19,437 bases of DNA from JAFAVZ01 sp036009105 (GTDB lineage: Bacteria > Acidobacteriota > Thermoanaerobaculia > Gp7-AA8), in NCBI GenBank assembly GCA_036009105.1, contig DASYMJ010000169.1, forward strand, positions 1 through 19,437. The letters are read 5' to 3'. Every line of letters begins with the position of its first letter. Within the stretch, counting starts at the first letter, position 1. Below, piece after piece: positions 1-8,863 of this stretch. The position numbers and the translations under genes were made by a program. Under the pieces are notes generated by a model that was given only the letters and a program-made list of their open reading frames with translations, did not search any database and had not been told where the DNA came from.

Positions 1-1
1 C

Positions 2-154
2 GAGCTCGTCGCCACGCTCTATCCCGACCGCCACGTGCAGGACCGCGTGGTGGGCTGGATTGCGCCGTGGTGCGAGTTCCGCGACCATCTCACCGAGCGG
101 CTCATCGAATGCATCGAGCCGGACTCCGACCATTTCAGGATCATCAGCCTGTGA
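2..154 (+). CDS. bshC: BshC-like putative cysteine ligase of bacillithiol synthesis, C-terminal end only
   Basis: Only the last 50 codons are present, read from base 2 to the TGA at 152-154; the gene begins outside the window. The visible protein contains LYPDRHVQDRV and ends in FRIISL. This resembles the C-terminal end of BshC, where a 'fP.g.lQeRv' stretch precedes a short helical tail. BshC adds cysteine to glucosaminyl-malate in the last step of bacillithiol synthesis, in the cytoplasm. Identification rests on this short tail and, more strongly, on context: the stop codon overlaps the GTG start of bshB1 (GTGA), and bshA follows. Another gene cannot be excluded from 50 residues alone. Confidence 0.7.
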   Translation, partial: ELVATLYPDRHVQDRVVGWIAPWCEFRDHLTERLIECIEPDSDHFRIISL

Positions 155-870
155 ACGAAATCGACCTCCTATTCTTCGGCGCCCATCCGGACGACATCGA
201 GCTCTCCGCCGGCGGCACCATCGTCAAGGCGGTCGCGGACGGCCTGCGGGTCGGCATGATCGACCTCACCCGCGGCGAGATGGGCACGCGCGGCACGCCC
301 GCCACCCGCAAGCGCGAGGCCCAGAACTCGGCCCGCATCCTCGGCGCCGACTTCCGCGAGCAGCTCGACTTCGGCGACGGCGCGCTGCGCACCTCACGCG
401 AGGAGGAGCTGATCCTCATCGAGGTCATCCGCCGATGCCGCCCCAGGATCGTCTTCGCGTCGTACCCGGACGACCGCCATCCCGACCACACCCGCACCGG
501 CCGCATCGTCACCGAGGCCGCGTTCTACGCCGGCTTGAAATCGCTGGAGACCGGCCTTCCCGCCCACCGCCCGCAGACGACCATCTACTACCTGCAGAAC
601 TACATGGTCACGCCTTCGTTTGTGGTAGATACGACCGCGGCGTGGAAAAAGAAGTCGCGCGCCATCGCCGCGTTCAAGTCGCAGTTTCACGATCCGAAGT
701 CGAAGGAGCCGCAGACCTTCATCTCCGACCCGAAGTTCCTGGAGATGATCGACGCGCGCGGTAAGCACTTCGGCGCGCTGATCGGCGTCGCGTACGGCGA
801 GGCGTTCGTGACCAGGCAGCCGCCTCGCATCGATGACGTCATCGCCGCATACGGCGGGAGGGAAATTTGA
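151..870 (+). CDS. bshB1: BshB1, N-acetyl-alpha-D-glucosaminyl L-malate deacetylase (PIG-L/LmbE family)
   Basis: A 239-residue zinc deacetylase that removes the acetyl group from GlcNAc-malate, the second step of bacillithiol synthesis. The N-terminal strand runs into AHPDDIE at residues 11-17, giving zinc ligands H12 and D15. The second motif HPDH at 110-113 supplies H113. These positions equal those I recall for the Bacillus cereus LmbE-family enzyme. The start is taken as GTG at 151, which overlaps the bshC stop and places the first beta strand at residue 4. The open frame continues upstream to 67, but that stretch is the bshC tail read in another frame. An AGGA lies 10 nt upstream. The stop TGA overlaps the TTG start of bshA, so the three genes are probably translationally coupled. 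Confidence 0.9.
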   Translation: MNEIDLLFFGAHPDDIELSAGGTIVKAVADGLRVGMIDLTRGEMGTRGTPATRKREAQNSARILGADFREQLDFGDGALRTSREEELILIEVIRRCRPRIVFASYPDDRHPDHTRTGRIVTEAAFYAGLKSLETGLPAHRPQTTIYYLQNYMVTPSFVVDTTAAWKKKSRAIAAFKSQFHDPKSKEPQTFISDPKFLEMIDARGKHFGALIGVAYGEAFVTRQPPRIDDVIAAYGGREI

Positions 871-2000
871 GGATCGGGATCACCTGCTACCCGACCTTCG
901 GCGGCTCGGGCGTGGTGGCCACGGAGCTCGGCATCGCACTGGCCAAGCGCGGCGACGACGTGCACTTCATCAGCTATGCGCTTCCCTCGCGCCTCAACAT
1001 CCTGCACGAGCGCGTCCGCTTCCACGAGGTCACCGTCACGCCGTATCCGCTCTTCGATCCCTATCCGCCGTACACGCTCGCCCTGGCCACGAAGATGGCG
1101 GAAGTCGCGGCATATGAACGGCTTGACGTGCTCCACGTCCACTACGCGATCCCCCATGCGATCAGCGCCCACCTGGCCAAGCAGATCCTGAAGTCCGACC
1201 ACTTGAAGGTGATCACCACGCTGCACGGGACCGACATCACGCTGGTCGGCCGGGACGAGAGCTACCTCCCCATCACGAAGTTCGGCATCGAGGTTTCGGA
1301 CGGCGTGACTGCCGTCTCGCGCTGGCTGCGCGACCAGACCATGAAGAACTTCTCGACGCCGAAGCCGATCGAGATCATCCCGAACTTCGTCGATCCGGAG
1401 CGCTTCCGCCGCCACACCACGCCCTTCCGCCACATGTTCGGCGGCGGGGGCGAGAAGCTGATCACGCACGTGTCGAACTTCCGCCCCGTGAAGCGGGTGA
1501 TGGACGTGCTGAAGGTCTTCGCCCGCGTCGCGCCGGTGGTGCCGAGCCGGCTGCTGATGATCGGCGACGGCCCGGACCGCTCCCGCGCCGAGGCCTTTTG
1601 CCGCGAGCAGCACCTCGTCGACCGCGTCTACTTCCTGGGGAACGTTCCCAACCTGGAAGAGCTGGTCGGCGCCAGCGATCTGTTCCTGCTGCCGTCCGAT
1701 GCGGAGTCCTTCGGCATGGCCGCCCTCGAGGCGATGGCCTCCGAGGTCCCCGTCATCGGCACGAACCTCGGCGGCCTCCCCGAGGTCGTGGTGCACGGCG
1801 AGACCGGCTACCTCCACCCCGCCGGCGACGTGGAAGCGATGGCCACCCACGCCATCGAGCTCCTCGGCGACGACACGCTCCGTGAGCGCATGGGCAAGCG
1901 CGCCCGAGAGGTTGCCATCGAGCGGTTCGATGTGAACCGCGTGGTGCCGATGTACCGGGAGTTGTACGAGCGGGTGATCGCGGCGCGGGTGTCATTCTGA
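867..2000 (+). CDS. bshA: BshA, N-acetyl-alpha-D-glucosaminyl L-malate synthase (GT4 glycosyltransferase)
   Basis: A 377-residue retaining GT-B glycosyltransferase that joins UDP-GlcNAc to L-malate, the first step of bacillithiol synthesis. The N-terminus has the BshA glycine loop GGSGVVATELG after strand RIGITCYPTF. The C-terminal Rossmann half has the GT4 E-x7-E signature, E280 in AESFGMAALE and E288, followed by GTNLGGLPEVV. Length matches the family (about 375-380). The start is TTG at 867, overlapping the bshB1 stop (TTGA), with GGGAGGG at 856-862 as a good ribosome binding site. The gene ends in a hairpin (1989-2020) that includes its own stop codon. The order bshC-bshB1-bshA gives a complete bacillithiol pathway in one operon. 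Confidence 0.93.
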   Translation: MRIGITCYPTFGGSGVVATELGIALAKRGDDVHFISYALPSRLNILHERVRFHEVTVTPYPLFDPYPPYTLALATKMAEVAAYERLDVLHVHYAIPHAISAHLAKQILKSDHLKVITTLHGTDITLVGRDESYLPITKFGIEVSDGVTAVSRWLRDQTMKNFSTPKPIEIIPNFVDPERFRRHTTPFRHMFGGGGEKLITHVSNFRPVKRVMDVLKVFARVAPVVPSRLLMIGDGPDRSRAEAFCREQHLVDRVYFLGNVPNLEELVGASDLFLLPSDAESFGMAALEAMASEVPVIGTNLGGLPEVVVHGETGYLHPAGDVEAMATHAIELLGDDTLRERMGKRAREVAIERFDVNRVVPMYRELYERVIAARVSF

Positions 2001-2020
2001 AGCGCGCCTCAGGATGACAC
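1989..2020. terminator. Hairpin between convergent genes, probable bidirectional terminator
   Basis: GTGTCATTCTGA at 1989-2000 pairs with TCAGGATGACAC at 2009-2020 across an 8-nt loop, with one G-T pair in a 12-bp stem. It fills the gap between the end of bshA (+) and the end of the transglycosylase gene (-). The bshA stop TGA lies inside the stem. There is no long T tract, so intrinsic termination is inferred from position and symmetry. Confidence 0.55.
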
Positions 2021-4396
2021 TCACGGCTCCGCCCGCAACCCGCCCTGCACGCCCGCCCCGCCGTAAAGCTCCTCGTAGCGGCGATACGAGTTCATCACCT
2101 TGCGCACGTAGTCCTTCGTCTCGGCGAAGTTGATCGAGGAGAGGAAGAAGTCTTCGCCGGGGGCGGGGGCGAGGCGGGACCAGAGGGCAACCTGTTTGGG
2201 GCCGGCGTTGTACGCGGCGGCGGCTTTGTAGCGGTCGCCGCCGAAGGTCTTGGTCAGCGTGGCGACGTATTTCGCGCCGAGGCGGATGATCACGCGGGGG
2301 TCGTAGAGGTCCTCGGGGGTGAGGTCGACCAGGCCGACGTCGCGGCCGATGGTGCGCGCGGTGGTGATGATGAACTGCAGCAGGCCGCGCGCGGCGGCCT
2401 CCGACTTCGCGCGCGGGTTGAAGCGCGACTCCTCGCGCATGATGGCGAGCACCAGCGTCGGGTCGGCCTCGAACTTCTTCGCGTCCTCCTCGATCGCGTC
2501 GTAGAAGTAACGCGGATAGAGGAGCTGGCGGATCGACTGCGGGAGCAGCTCGGGGACGTAGTCGTCCGGGACGCCGTTCACCAGCACCTCAATGGCGTAG
2601 ATCGAGTCGCGCGAGGCATTGCCGCGGTTGAGGGCGAGCGATTGGGTCAGCGCGTTGCGCATGGGGCGGAGGCCGTAGCGGCGCGGGATGTCGTCCGCCG
2701 CTTCGTCGAACAGGCCCATCGCCATCAGCAGCGCCGCGCGGTCCTTCCCGTCCACATCGGGGAAGGAGGGGAACGGCAGCGGCGTCACCTCCAGCACGGC
2801 GCTGTACGGCGGCAGCTGCCTGTAGATCGATTCCAGCCGTTGTAGTGCCTCTTTCGAGGACGAGAGCAGCACGCGGTCCGTGGCCAGCTGTCGCGCGGCG
2901 GCGTAATTTTTGGCATTGATCAGGCTCGCCGCTTGCGCGTCGCGCGTGGCCAGCTCCTGGGCGAGCTTCGGCTTCATGGCCGGCGCATCGAGGCGCTCGC
3001 GAGCGAAGTAGGCAAAGTGCGTCGAGACGTCGGCGCGCAACACGGCGAGGTAGCTGGCGAACGCCGCGCGCGGATCGCGCGCCTCCAAAGCACGGGCACG
3101 CCAGTACGCGACCTCGGGGCGGTCCCATTTGTCGAGCAGCTTGGGCGGAATGGAGTTGAGCACGGAGAGGCCGCCGGTCGGATTGCCGCCGCCGATCAGG
3201 CCGACCGCATAAGCGACCGAGCCTTCCACCAGCGCGTGATCGTTCGGCGCGAGCTTGCGCAGCAGTTGCAGGTCGCCCGCGGCCTCGGCGACGCGCTTCT
3301 GCTTCAGGCGCGTGCGGATGCGTTGCGTCAGCGCGGCGGTCGTCGAAGGGAAGCGGCCGGGAACGGCGAGGGCCTGCGTCATCAGCTGCTCGCCCCCCTT
3401 GTCATCGCCGAGGAGTTGCGAGGCGCGGGAGGCGTGGAAGAGGAAGGTGGACTTCCACTTCGGATCGGCGGTCGCCCCGGCGCCGCGCAGATAGGTGGCC
3501 CGCGCGTCGGCGAACTTCTCGTCGCCGAAGTAGCTGCGGCCGATGGCGAAGGTCAGCTCGTCGCGGCGGGACGGAAGGGCGCCGGCGGCGGAGGAGAGGA
3601 GTGCCGCGGCGCGATCGAAGTGACGGTGGGCCTGCATCGACTCGCCGAGCAGCGCCTTCTGCTGCGGCGTCATCTTGGCGATGAGCTCCGGCTTGTCGAG
3701 CACGCGGCTGACCCGATCGGAAGGGTCATCGGTCGTGCCGCCGGCGAGCACCGCGAACCCGCGCGCGAACGCCTCCGCCGGTCTCGCCTCGGCGATGTGC
3801 GCCGCCAGATCGCGGCGGCGTTTCGTATCCGCGGAGGGATAGAGCCTTGTGGCGAAGGCGATCAGCTGAGCGGCGTCGGTGGTGGCGAGGTACTCCGTCT
3901 CGTCGTCGATCGCCTCGTCGCGATACGGCGACTTCGGGTACTCGAAAATCAGAGCGGTGCGCGAGCGGCTGGCCAATGCGCGCTCGTTGCGCGCCTCGTC
4001 GATCTCCGCCTGGTGATAGAGGGCCAGGTCGCGCAGCGGCTGGCCGGCGGCGAGGAATGGGGCGAGCTTCTGCATCGCCTCGCGCGGGTGGTCGTCTTCC
4101 ATCAAAGCGCGAGCGTGCAGATAGCCGAGCGACCACTGGCTGTAGAGATCGGGATGCTTTTCCGCGATCTGTGTCAACAGCGACGCAAGGTCATCGGAAG
4201 GGAGGCGGCGGAAGGTCTCCGTCCACACCTCGACCGGCGGAATGCCGTGCAGGCCGGGCGTGGCCGCGGCCTTCTCCGGCGGGGCGAGGCGGAACACACG
4301 ATGCCGTTGCAGCCGCTGTCGCGACAGCACGATGCCGAACACGATGAGAGCGAGGACGAAGGCGGCGGAGGCGCCGATGATGAGGCGTTTCTTCAA
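2021..4396 (-). CDS. Membrane-anchored soluble-type lytic murein transglycosylase (Slt70-like)
   Basis: A 791-residue peptidoglycan lytic transglycosylase. The N-terminus MKKRLIIGASAAFVLALIVF is a signal anchor, so the enzyme acts in the periplasm. Residues about 60-640 are alpha-helical and Ala/Leu-rich, like the ring-shaped TPR-like superhelix of Slt70. The SLT catalytic domain is at about 645-770. It has MREESRFNP with catalytic Glu656, then SEAAARGLLQF, then AAAAYNAGPKQV, the family's AYNAG motif. The usual GLMQLMP version reads GLLQFII here, so the proline is missing. The chosen start is TTG at 4396, which overlaps the upstream gene's stop (TTGA) and begins just before the membrane segment; the open frame runs further upstream without support. 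The gene is probably co-transcribed with the small membrane protein gene before it. Confidence 0.87.
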   Translation of the reverse strand: MKKRLIIGASAAFVLALIVFGIVLSRQRLQRHRVFRLAPPEKAAATPGLHGIPPVEVWTETFRRLPSDDLASLLTQIAEKHPDLYSQWSLGYLHARALMEDDHPREAMQKLAPFLAAGQPLRDLALYHQAEIDEARNERALASRSRTALIFEYPKSPYRDEAIDDETEYLATTDAAQLIAFATRLYPSADTKRRRDLAAHIAEARPAEAFARGFAVLAGGTTDDPSDRVSRVLDKPELIAKMTPQQKALLGESMQAHRHFDRAAALLSSAAGALPSRRDELTFAIGRSYFGDEKFADARATYLRGAGATADPKWKSTFLFHASRASQLLGDDKGGEQLMTQALAVPGRFPSTTAALTQRIRTRLKQKRVAEAAGDLQLLRKLAPNDHALVEGSVAYAVGLIGGGNPTGGLSVLNSIPPKLLDKWDRPEVAYWRARALEARDPRAAFASYLAVLRADVSTHFAYFARERLDAPAMKPKLAQELATRDAQAASLINAKNYAAARQLATDRVLLSSSKEALQRLESIYRQLPPYSAVLEVTPLPFPSFPDVDGKDRAALLMAMGLFDEAADDIPRRYGLRPMRNALTQSLALNRGNASRDSIYAIEVLVNGVPDDYVPELLPQSIRQLLYPRYFYDAIEEDAKKFEADPTLVLAIMREESRFNPRAKSEAAARGLLQFIITTARTIGRDVGLVDLTPEDLYDPRVIIRLGAKYVATLTKTFGGDRYKAAAAYNAGPKQVALWSRLAPAPGEDFFLSSINFAETKDYVRKVMNSYRRYEELYGGAGVQGGLRAEP

Positions 4397-4842
4397 GTTT
4401 CGTCGCGCGCCAGCGTGCCGCTGACGATGGCATGCGGCGCGCGCCTGAGGATCTCCGCCCGTGCAATCGCGTAGCCAAAGATGGCGTCGACCAGCATGCG
4501 CCGCCCGTCCCGCGAGAGCAGGATCAGCACCCGGTCGCGGATCTCCCGCACCTCCACGATGTCCTCCCAGCGCATCCATCGCCCATGTCTGCCGAGGCGC
4601 TTGAGCAGCCAGTTCTCGTACATCACGCCGTCGTCGGAGACGTAAATGTGATCGCCGTACTGCACGAACGCGGCGGCCAGCGTGCCGAGGCAGAGGAGGG
4701 CCAGGCCGGTGAGGGGGAGGGCCTCGATGGGAGGCTCGGAGAGATAGGAAAAGAACAGCGCGCCGGCCGCGCAGCTGGCGGCGATGGAGACGATGCGCGC
4801 GACGGGCGTTCGATCGAAGACGAGGATGCGTTTTTCGTTCAT
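4393..4842 (-). CDS. Small membrane protein with two transmembrane segments and a PH-like C-terminal part
   Basis: A 149-residue protein of unknown function. From ATG at 4842 it reads MNEKRILVFDRTP, then two hydrophobic segments (about residues 15-32 and 39-60) forming a hairpin. A cytoplasmic-looking domain follows: YVSDDGVMYENWL, then RWEDIVEVREIRDRVLIL. The pattern of a beta-rich stretch with 'W.dI..v' resembles bacterial PH (YdbT/bPH-type) domains, but this is a weak visual match. The frame is open upstream to 4905, but that would cross the proS promoter region, so ATG 4842 is preferred. Its stop overlaps the TTG start of the lytic transglycosylase, suggesting a two-gene envelope operon. 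Confidence 0.7.
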   Translation of the reverse strand: MNEKRILVFDRTPVARIVSIAASCAAGALFFSYLSEPPIEALPLTGLALLCLGTLAAAFVQYGDHIYVSDDGVMYENWLLKRLGRHGRWMRWEDIVEVREIRDRVLILLSRDGRRMLVDAIFGYAIARAEILRRAPHAIVSGTLARDET

Positions 4843-4875
4843 CCGCACGGCCAGTAGAACATTTGCGGCGCGATG

Positions 4876-4900
4876 TAGAATGCCGCGTTTTTTCGAGGAA
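4876..4900 (+). promoter_or_regulatory. proS promoter -10 and ribosome binding site
   Basis: TAGAAT at 4876-4881 resembles a -10 box. GAGGAA at 4895-4900, four bases before the proS ATG, is a Shine-Dalgarno site that supports the start at 4905. No convincing -35 is visible. The 62-bp space up to 4842 must also hold the promoter of the divergent membrane protein gene. Confidence 0.45.
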
Positions 4901-4904
4901 TCCA

Positions 4905-6620
<1,716 letters not shown>

Positions 6621-6630
6621 GGCCCGGAAC

Positions 6631-6712
6631 ATGTAGGGCCGGCTCTCCAGCCGGCCCAATCGCGGCATACCGGATCGTTCACCATCGGGCCGGCTGAGAG
6701 CCGGCCCCACAT
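6631..6712. repeat. Palindromic intergenic repeat, copy 1
   Basis: An 82-bp imperfect palindrome. The left arm starts ATGTAGGGCCGGCT and the right arm ends AGCCGGCCCCACAT, around a core containing GCATACCGGATCG. Each arm also folds on itself (GGGCCGGCT paired with AGCCGGCCC). It lies between proS and the outer-membrane protein gene. The same element recurs at 8112, 10300 and 19371. Confidence 0.93.
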
Positions 6713-6720
6713 TTCCTTGC

Positions 6721-6726
6721 TATCCT
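6721..6726 (+). promoter_or_regulatory. Possible -10 box of a leaderless promoter
   Basis: TATCCT lies 6 nt before the ATG at 6733. No Shine-Dalgarno sequence is present, and the repeat ends 8 bp upstream. The same layout is seen before 8842 (-), 8864, 10395 and 16084. This is an inference from spacing and recurrence. Confidence 0.4.
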
Positions 6727-6732
6727 TCCCCC

Positions 6733-8112
6733 ATGCGTAAACTGTTCTTCCTGCTGGTCCTCGCCGCCCTTCCCGCCGCGGCCCAGAACACGGACATCGA
6801 GTCGCTCTCCGGCCTGCAGTTCAACTTCGGCAATCCCGGCGCGCGCTCGCTCGGCATGGGCGGCGCATTTCTCGGCCTGGCAGACGACGCCTCGGCCGCC
6901 GAGGCGAACCCGGCCGGGTTGACCATCCTGCGCAAGCCGGAGGTCTCGGTCGAGGCGCGCAACTTCCTCGAGCAGCAGGTGCTGACCACCAGCGGCACCT
7001 TCCCCGACCTCCAGCGCACCGCGTTCACCCATTACAGCAACCGGGTGGTGGTCAGCTTCGCCAGCGTCGTCTATCCGATCAAGAACTTCACCATCGGCGC
7101 GTACTACCACGAGCCGCTGCGCAACGCGGGCGCGGGCGCGGTGCTGCCGGTGCGCAACGAGTTCAGCGGCGCGCTGGAGAGCGACGTGCCGAACTTCTTC
7201 CTGCCGCGCGGCGGCAATGCACCGGTGACGGAGGCGGAGTGCAACTCCATCCGCCAGCAGACCAAGGATCCGTTCTCCTGCCTGGAGTTCGTCATCAACC
7301 CGTTCATCACCGCCCTCGACGTGCGGCAGCGGACGTTCGGCCTGGCCGGCGCGTGGAAGGTGGGCAGGTTCTCCTTCGGCGCGAACGCGCGCTACCAGAC
7401 GTTCCACGAGGAGTCGCTCACCTTCCGGGTGACGCCGACGTTTGCCTTCAGCAGCATCTCCGCGCAGGCCACGGCGCGCCTGAAAAATGGCAACATCGAG
7501 CTGCAGGACCAGAACGACCTCACCTTCGGTGCCGGCGTCAAGTTCGCGGCGACGGACAAGCTGAGCTTCGGCGCCGTCTACAAGCAGGGGCCGAAGTTCG
7601 TGACGCCGACCTTCATCGCCACCGCCGAAACGAACCTGAAGTACGAGAAGCTGGCCGACACGACGTTCCACATCCCGGACATCTACGGCGTCGGCGTCTC
7701 CTTCCGCCCCATCCCGGTGCTCACCGTCAACGCCGATGCGGTGCGCGTGAAGTACTCGAACCTGACCGACGACTTCGTCTCCACCGTGGCCGACGTGCAG
7801 GACATCGCCAACCCGTACGAGGCGCCGGACGTGACGGAGATCCACCTCGGCGGCGAGTACTTTTTCTCCACCAAGATCCCGTTCGCGCTGCGCGCCGGCG
7901 TGTGGCGCGATCCGGCGCACGCGATCGAGTGGCGCGGCCCGCTCGACGCCGGCGACCGCGTCGGCGCCGCGATCCTCTACCCAAAAGGGGAGGACCAGAC
8001 GCACTGGTCGATCGGCGGCGGCTTCGCCTGGCCGCGCTTCCAGATCGACTTCGCGTACGACAGCTCGAAGCACTACAAGGTCGGATCGCTCTCGATGGTG
8101 ACGCGCTTCTGA
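6733..8112 (+). CDS. FadL/OmpP1-like outer-membrane beta-barrel protein
   Basis: A 459-residue exported protein. A signal peptide (MRKLFFLLVLAALPAAA, cleavage near residue 17) is followed by GARSLGMGGAFLGLADDASA and ANPAGL (58-63). This N-terminal signature is shared by the FadL/OmpP1/TodX hydrophobic-compound channels and the related PorV-type proteins. The rest alternates short polar and aromatic strands typical of a beta barrel. It ends with MVTRF, whose terminal phenylalanine is the usual BAM recognition residue. The likely role is outer-membrane uptake of hydrophobic or aromatic compounds, which would fit the catabolic genes downstream, but the link is inferred. Palindromic repeats bound the gene on both sides. 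The TGA stop shares its last base with copy 2. Confidence 0.8.
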   Translation: MRKLFFLLVLAALPAAAQNTDIESLSGLQFNFGNPGARSLGMGGAFLGLADDASAAEANPAGLTILRKPEVSVEARNFLEQQVLTTSGTFPDLQRTAFTHYSNRVVVSFASVVYPIKNFTIGAYYHEPLRNAGAGAVLPVRNEFSGALESDVPNFFLPRGGNAPVTEAECNSIRQQTKDPFSCLEFVINPFITALDVRQRTFGLAGAWKVGRFSFGANARYQTFHEESLTFRVTPTFAFSSISAQATARLKNGNIELQDQNDLTFGAGVKFAATDKLSFGAVYKQGPKFVTPTFIATAETNLKYEKLADTTFHIPDIYGVGVSFRPIPVLTVNADAVRVKYSNLTDDFVSTVADVQDIANPYEAPDVTEIHLGGEYFFSTKIPFALRAGVWRDPAHAIEWRGPLDAGDRVGAAILYPKGEDQTHWSIGGGFAWPRFQIDFAYDSSKHYKVGSLSMVTRF

Positions 8113-8194
8113 TGTAGGGCCGGCTCTCAGCCGGCCCAAAACGCGGCATACCGGATCCGCCGCCATTGGGCCGGCTGGAGAGCCGGCCCTACAT
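8112..8194. repeat. Palindromic intergenic repeat, copy 2
   Basis: An 83-bp copy with arms ATGTAGGGCCGGCT and AGCCGGCCCTACAT and core GCATACCGGATC. It fills exactly the gap between two convergent genes: its first base is the last base of one stop codon, and it ends one base before the other stop. It may act as a bidirectional terminator. Confidence 0.93.
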
Positions 8195-8842
8195 TTACAG
8201 CGCGTCGAGAGGCACATCCATCAACTCGAACTTCTGCCAGCCGACGAAGTCGAAGTGCCACCACTCCGAAGGCAGCGGCTCGAAGCCGTGGCGCGTCATC
8301 GCCTGGCGCAGCTTCGCGCGGTTGGCGAGGACGTCCGGCGGCAGGTCGTTGAAATCCTGCCGGGCGCGGGAGGTGAAGTCGTCGTACGGCGTCGGCATGG
8401 CGAGCTCCTGGCCGGTGCGGAGGTCGATGAGCGTGAGGTCGACGGCGGCGCCGCGGTTGTGGCGCGACCCTTTGGCCGGATCCGCCACGAAGTCAGGGTT
8501 CCTGATCGGCTCCCACATCGCCTTGGTCACACGGTAGGGGCGGTAGCCGTCGAAGACCTTGATGCCCAGCCCGTCGCGGGCCAGATCGGCTTGAACGGCG
8601 CGTAGGGCCTCCGCGGCCGGCGCGCGCAGGTAGACGCGAGCGACCGGATACAGGACCTGATGCATGAAGTTGTTCGCCGTGGCGTAGCGGACGTCGATGG
8701 GGGCGAAGGCGCCGACGTCGACCAGGCGCTTCGACGGATCGGCGGCGGCGAGGCGTTCGTAGGCCGCGCGATCCGGCACGATGTAGAGGCCGGAGGCGCA
8801 GGCAACGAGCAGCAGGAGCGCGAAGAAACGGTGGCGCAGCAT
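8195..8842 (-). CDS. D-alanyl-D-alanine dipeptidase (VanX/DdpX family), predicted lipoprotein
   Basis: A 215-residue zinc dipeptidase of peptidase family M15D. The zinc and catalytic motifs are intact: SRHNRGAAVD gives H128 and D135, and SEWWHF gives catalytic E193 and ligand H196. Their spacing matches VanX H116, D123, E181 and H184. The conserved GYRP arginine is R101. The N-terminus MLRHRFFALLLLVAC is a lipoprotein signal with lipobox LVAC and modified Cys15, so the enzyme should sit in the periplasm. A periplasmic location suits recycling of D-Ala-D-Ala from peptidoglycan more than vancomycin resistance; no vanA or vanH genes are nearby. ATG 8842 is chosen over the longer frame because it gives the lipoprotein signal. 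It is divergent from the flavin oxidoreductase gene. Confidence 0.88.
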   Translation of the reverse strand: MLRHRFFALLLLVACASGLYIVPDRAAYERLAAADPSKRLVDVGAFAPIDVRYATANNFMHQVLYPVARVYLRAPAAEALRAVQADLARDGLGIKVFDGYRPYRVTKAMWEPIRNPDFVADPAKGSRHNRGAAVDLTLIDLRTGQELAMPTPYDDFTSRARQDFNDLPPDVLANRAKLRQAMTRHGFEPLPSEWWHFDFVGWQKFELMDVPLDAL

Positions 8843-8863
8843 GTGCGCTAATGTACCGCGCGC
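8843..8863. promoter_or_regulatory. 21-bp divergent promoter with overlapping -10 boxes
   Basis: Only 21 bp separate the ATG codons of the dipeptidase (-) and the flavin oxidoreductase (+). On the - strand TACATT lies 7 nt before the start. On the + strand TAATGT lies 9 nt before the start. The two boxes overlap at 8849-8855. No room exists for leaders or ribosome sites, so both transcripts are probably leaderless or begin inside the opposite gene. Confidence 0.45.

Noticed and set aside
2933..4474. Long + strand open frame (513 codons) inside the lytic transglycosylase gene
   Set aside because: Low-complexity Arg/Gly/Glu/Val-rich translation typical of the antisense frame of GC-rich genes. 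The - strand frame has the SLT motifs.
6679..8217. Long - strand open frame (512 codons) opposite the outer-membrane protein gene
   Set aside because: Antisense shadow rich in Arg, Val, Glu and Ala. The + strand has a signal peptide, a FadL-like motif and terminal Phe.
8195..8842. Vancomycin resistance determinant
   Set aside because: The VanX motifs are intact, but the protein is a predicted periplasmic lipoprotein and no vanH/vanA ligase or VanRS genes are present. A peptidoglycan recycling role is more likely.
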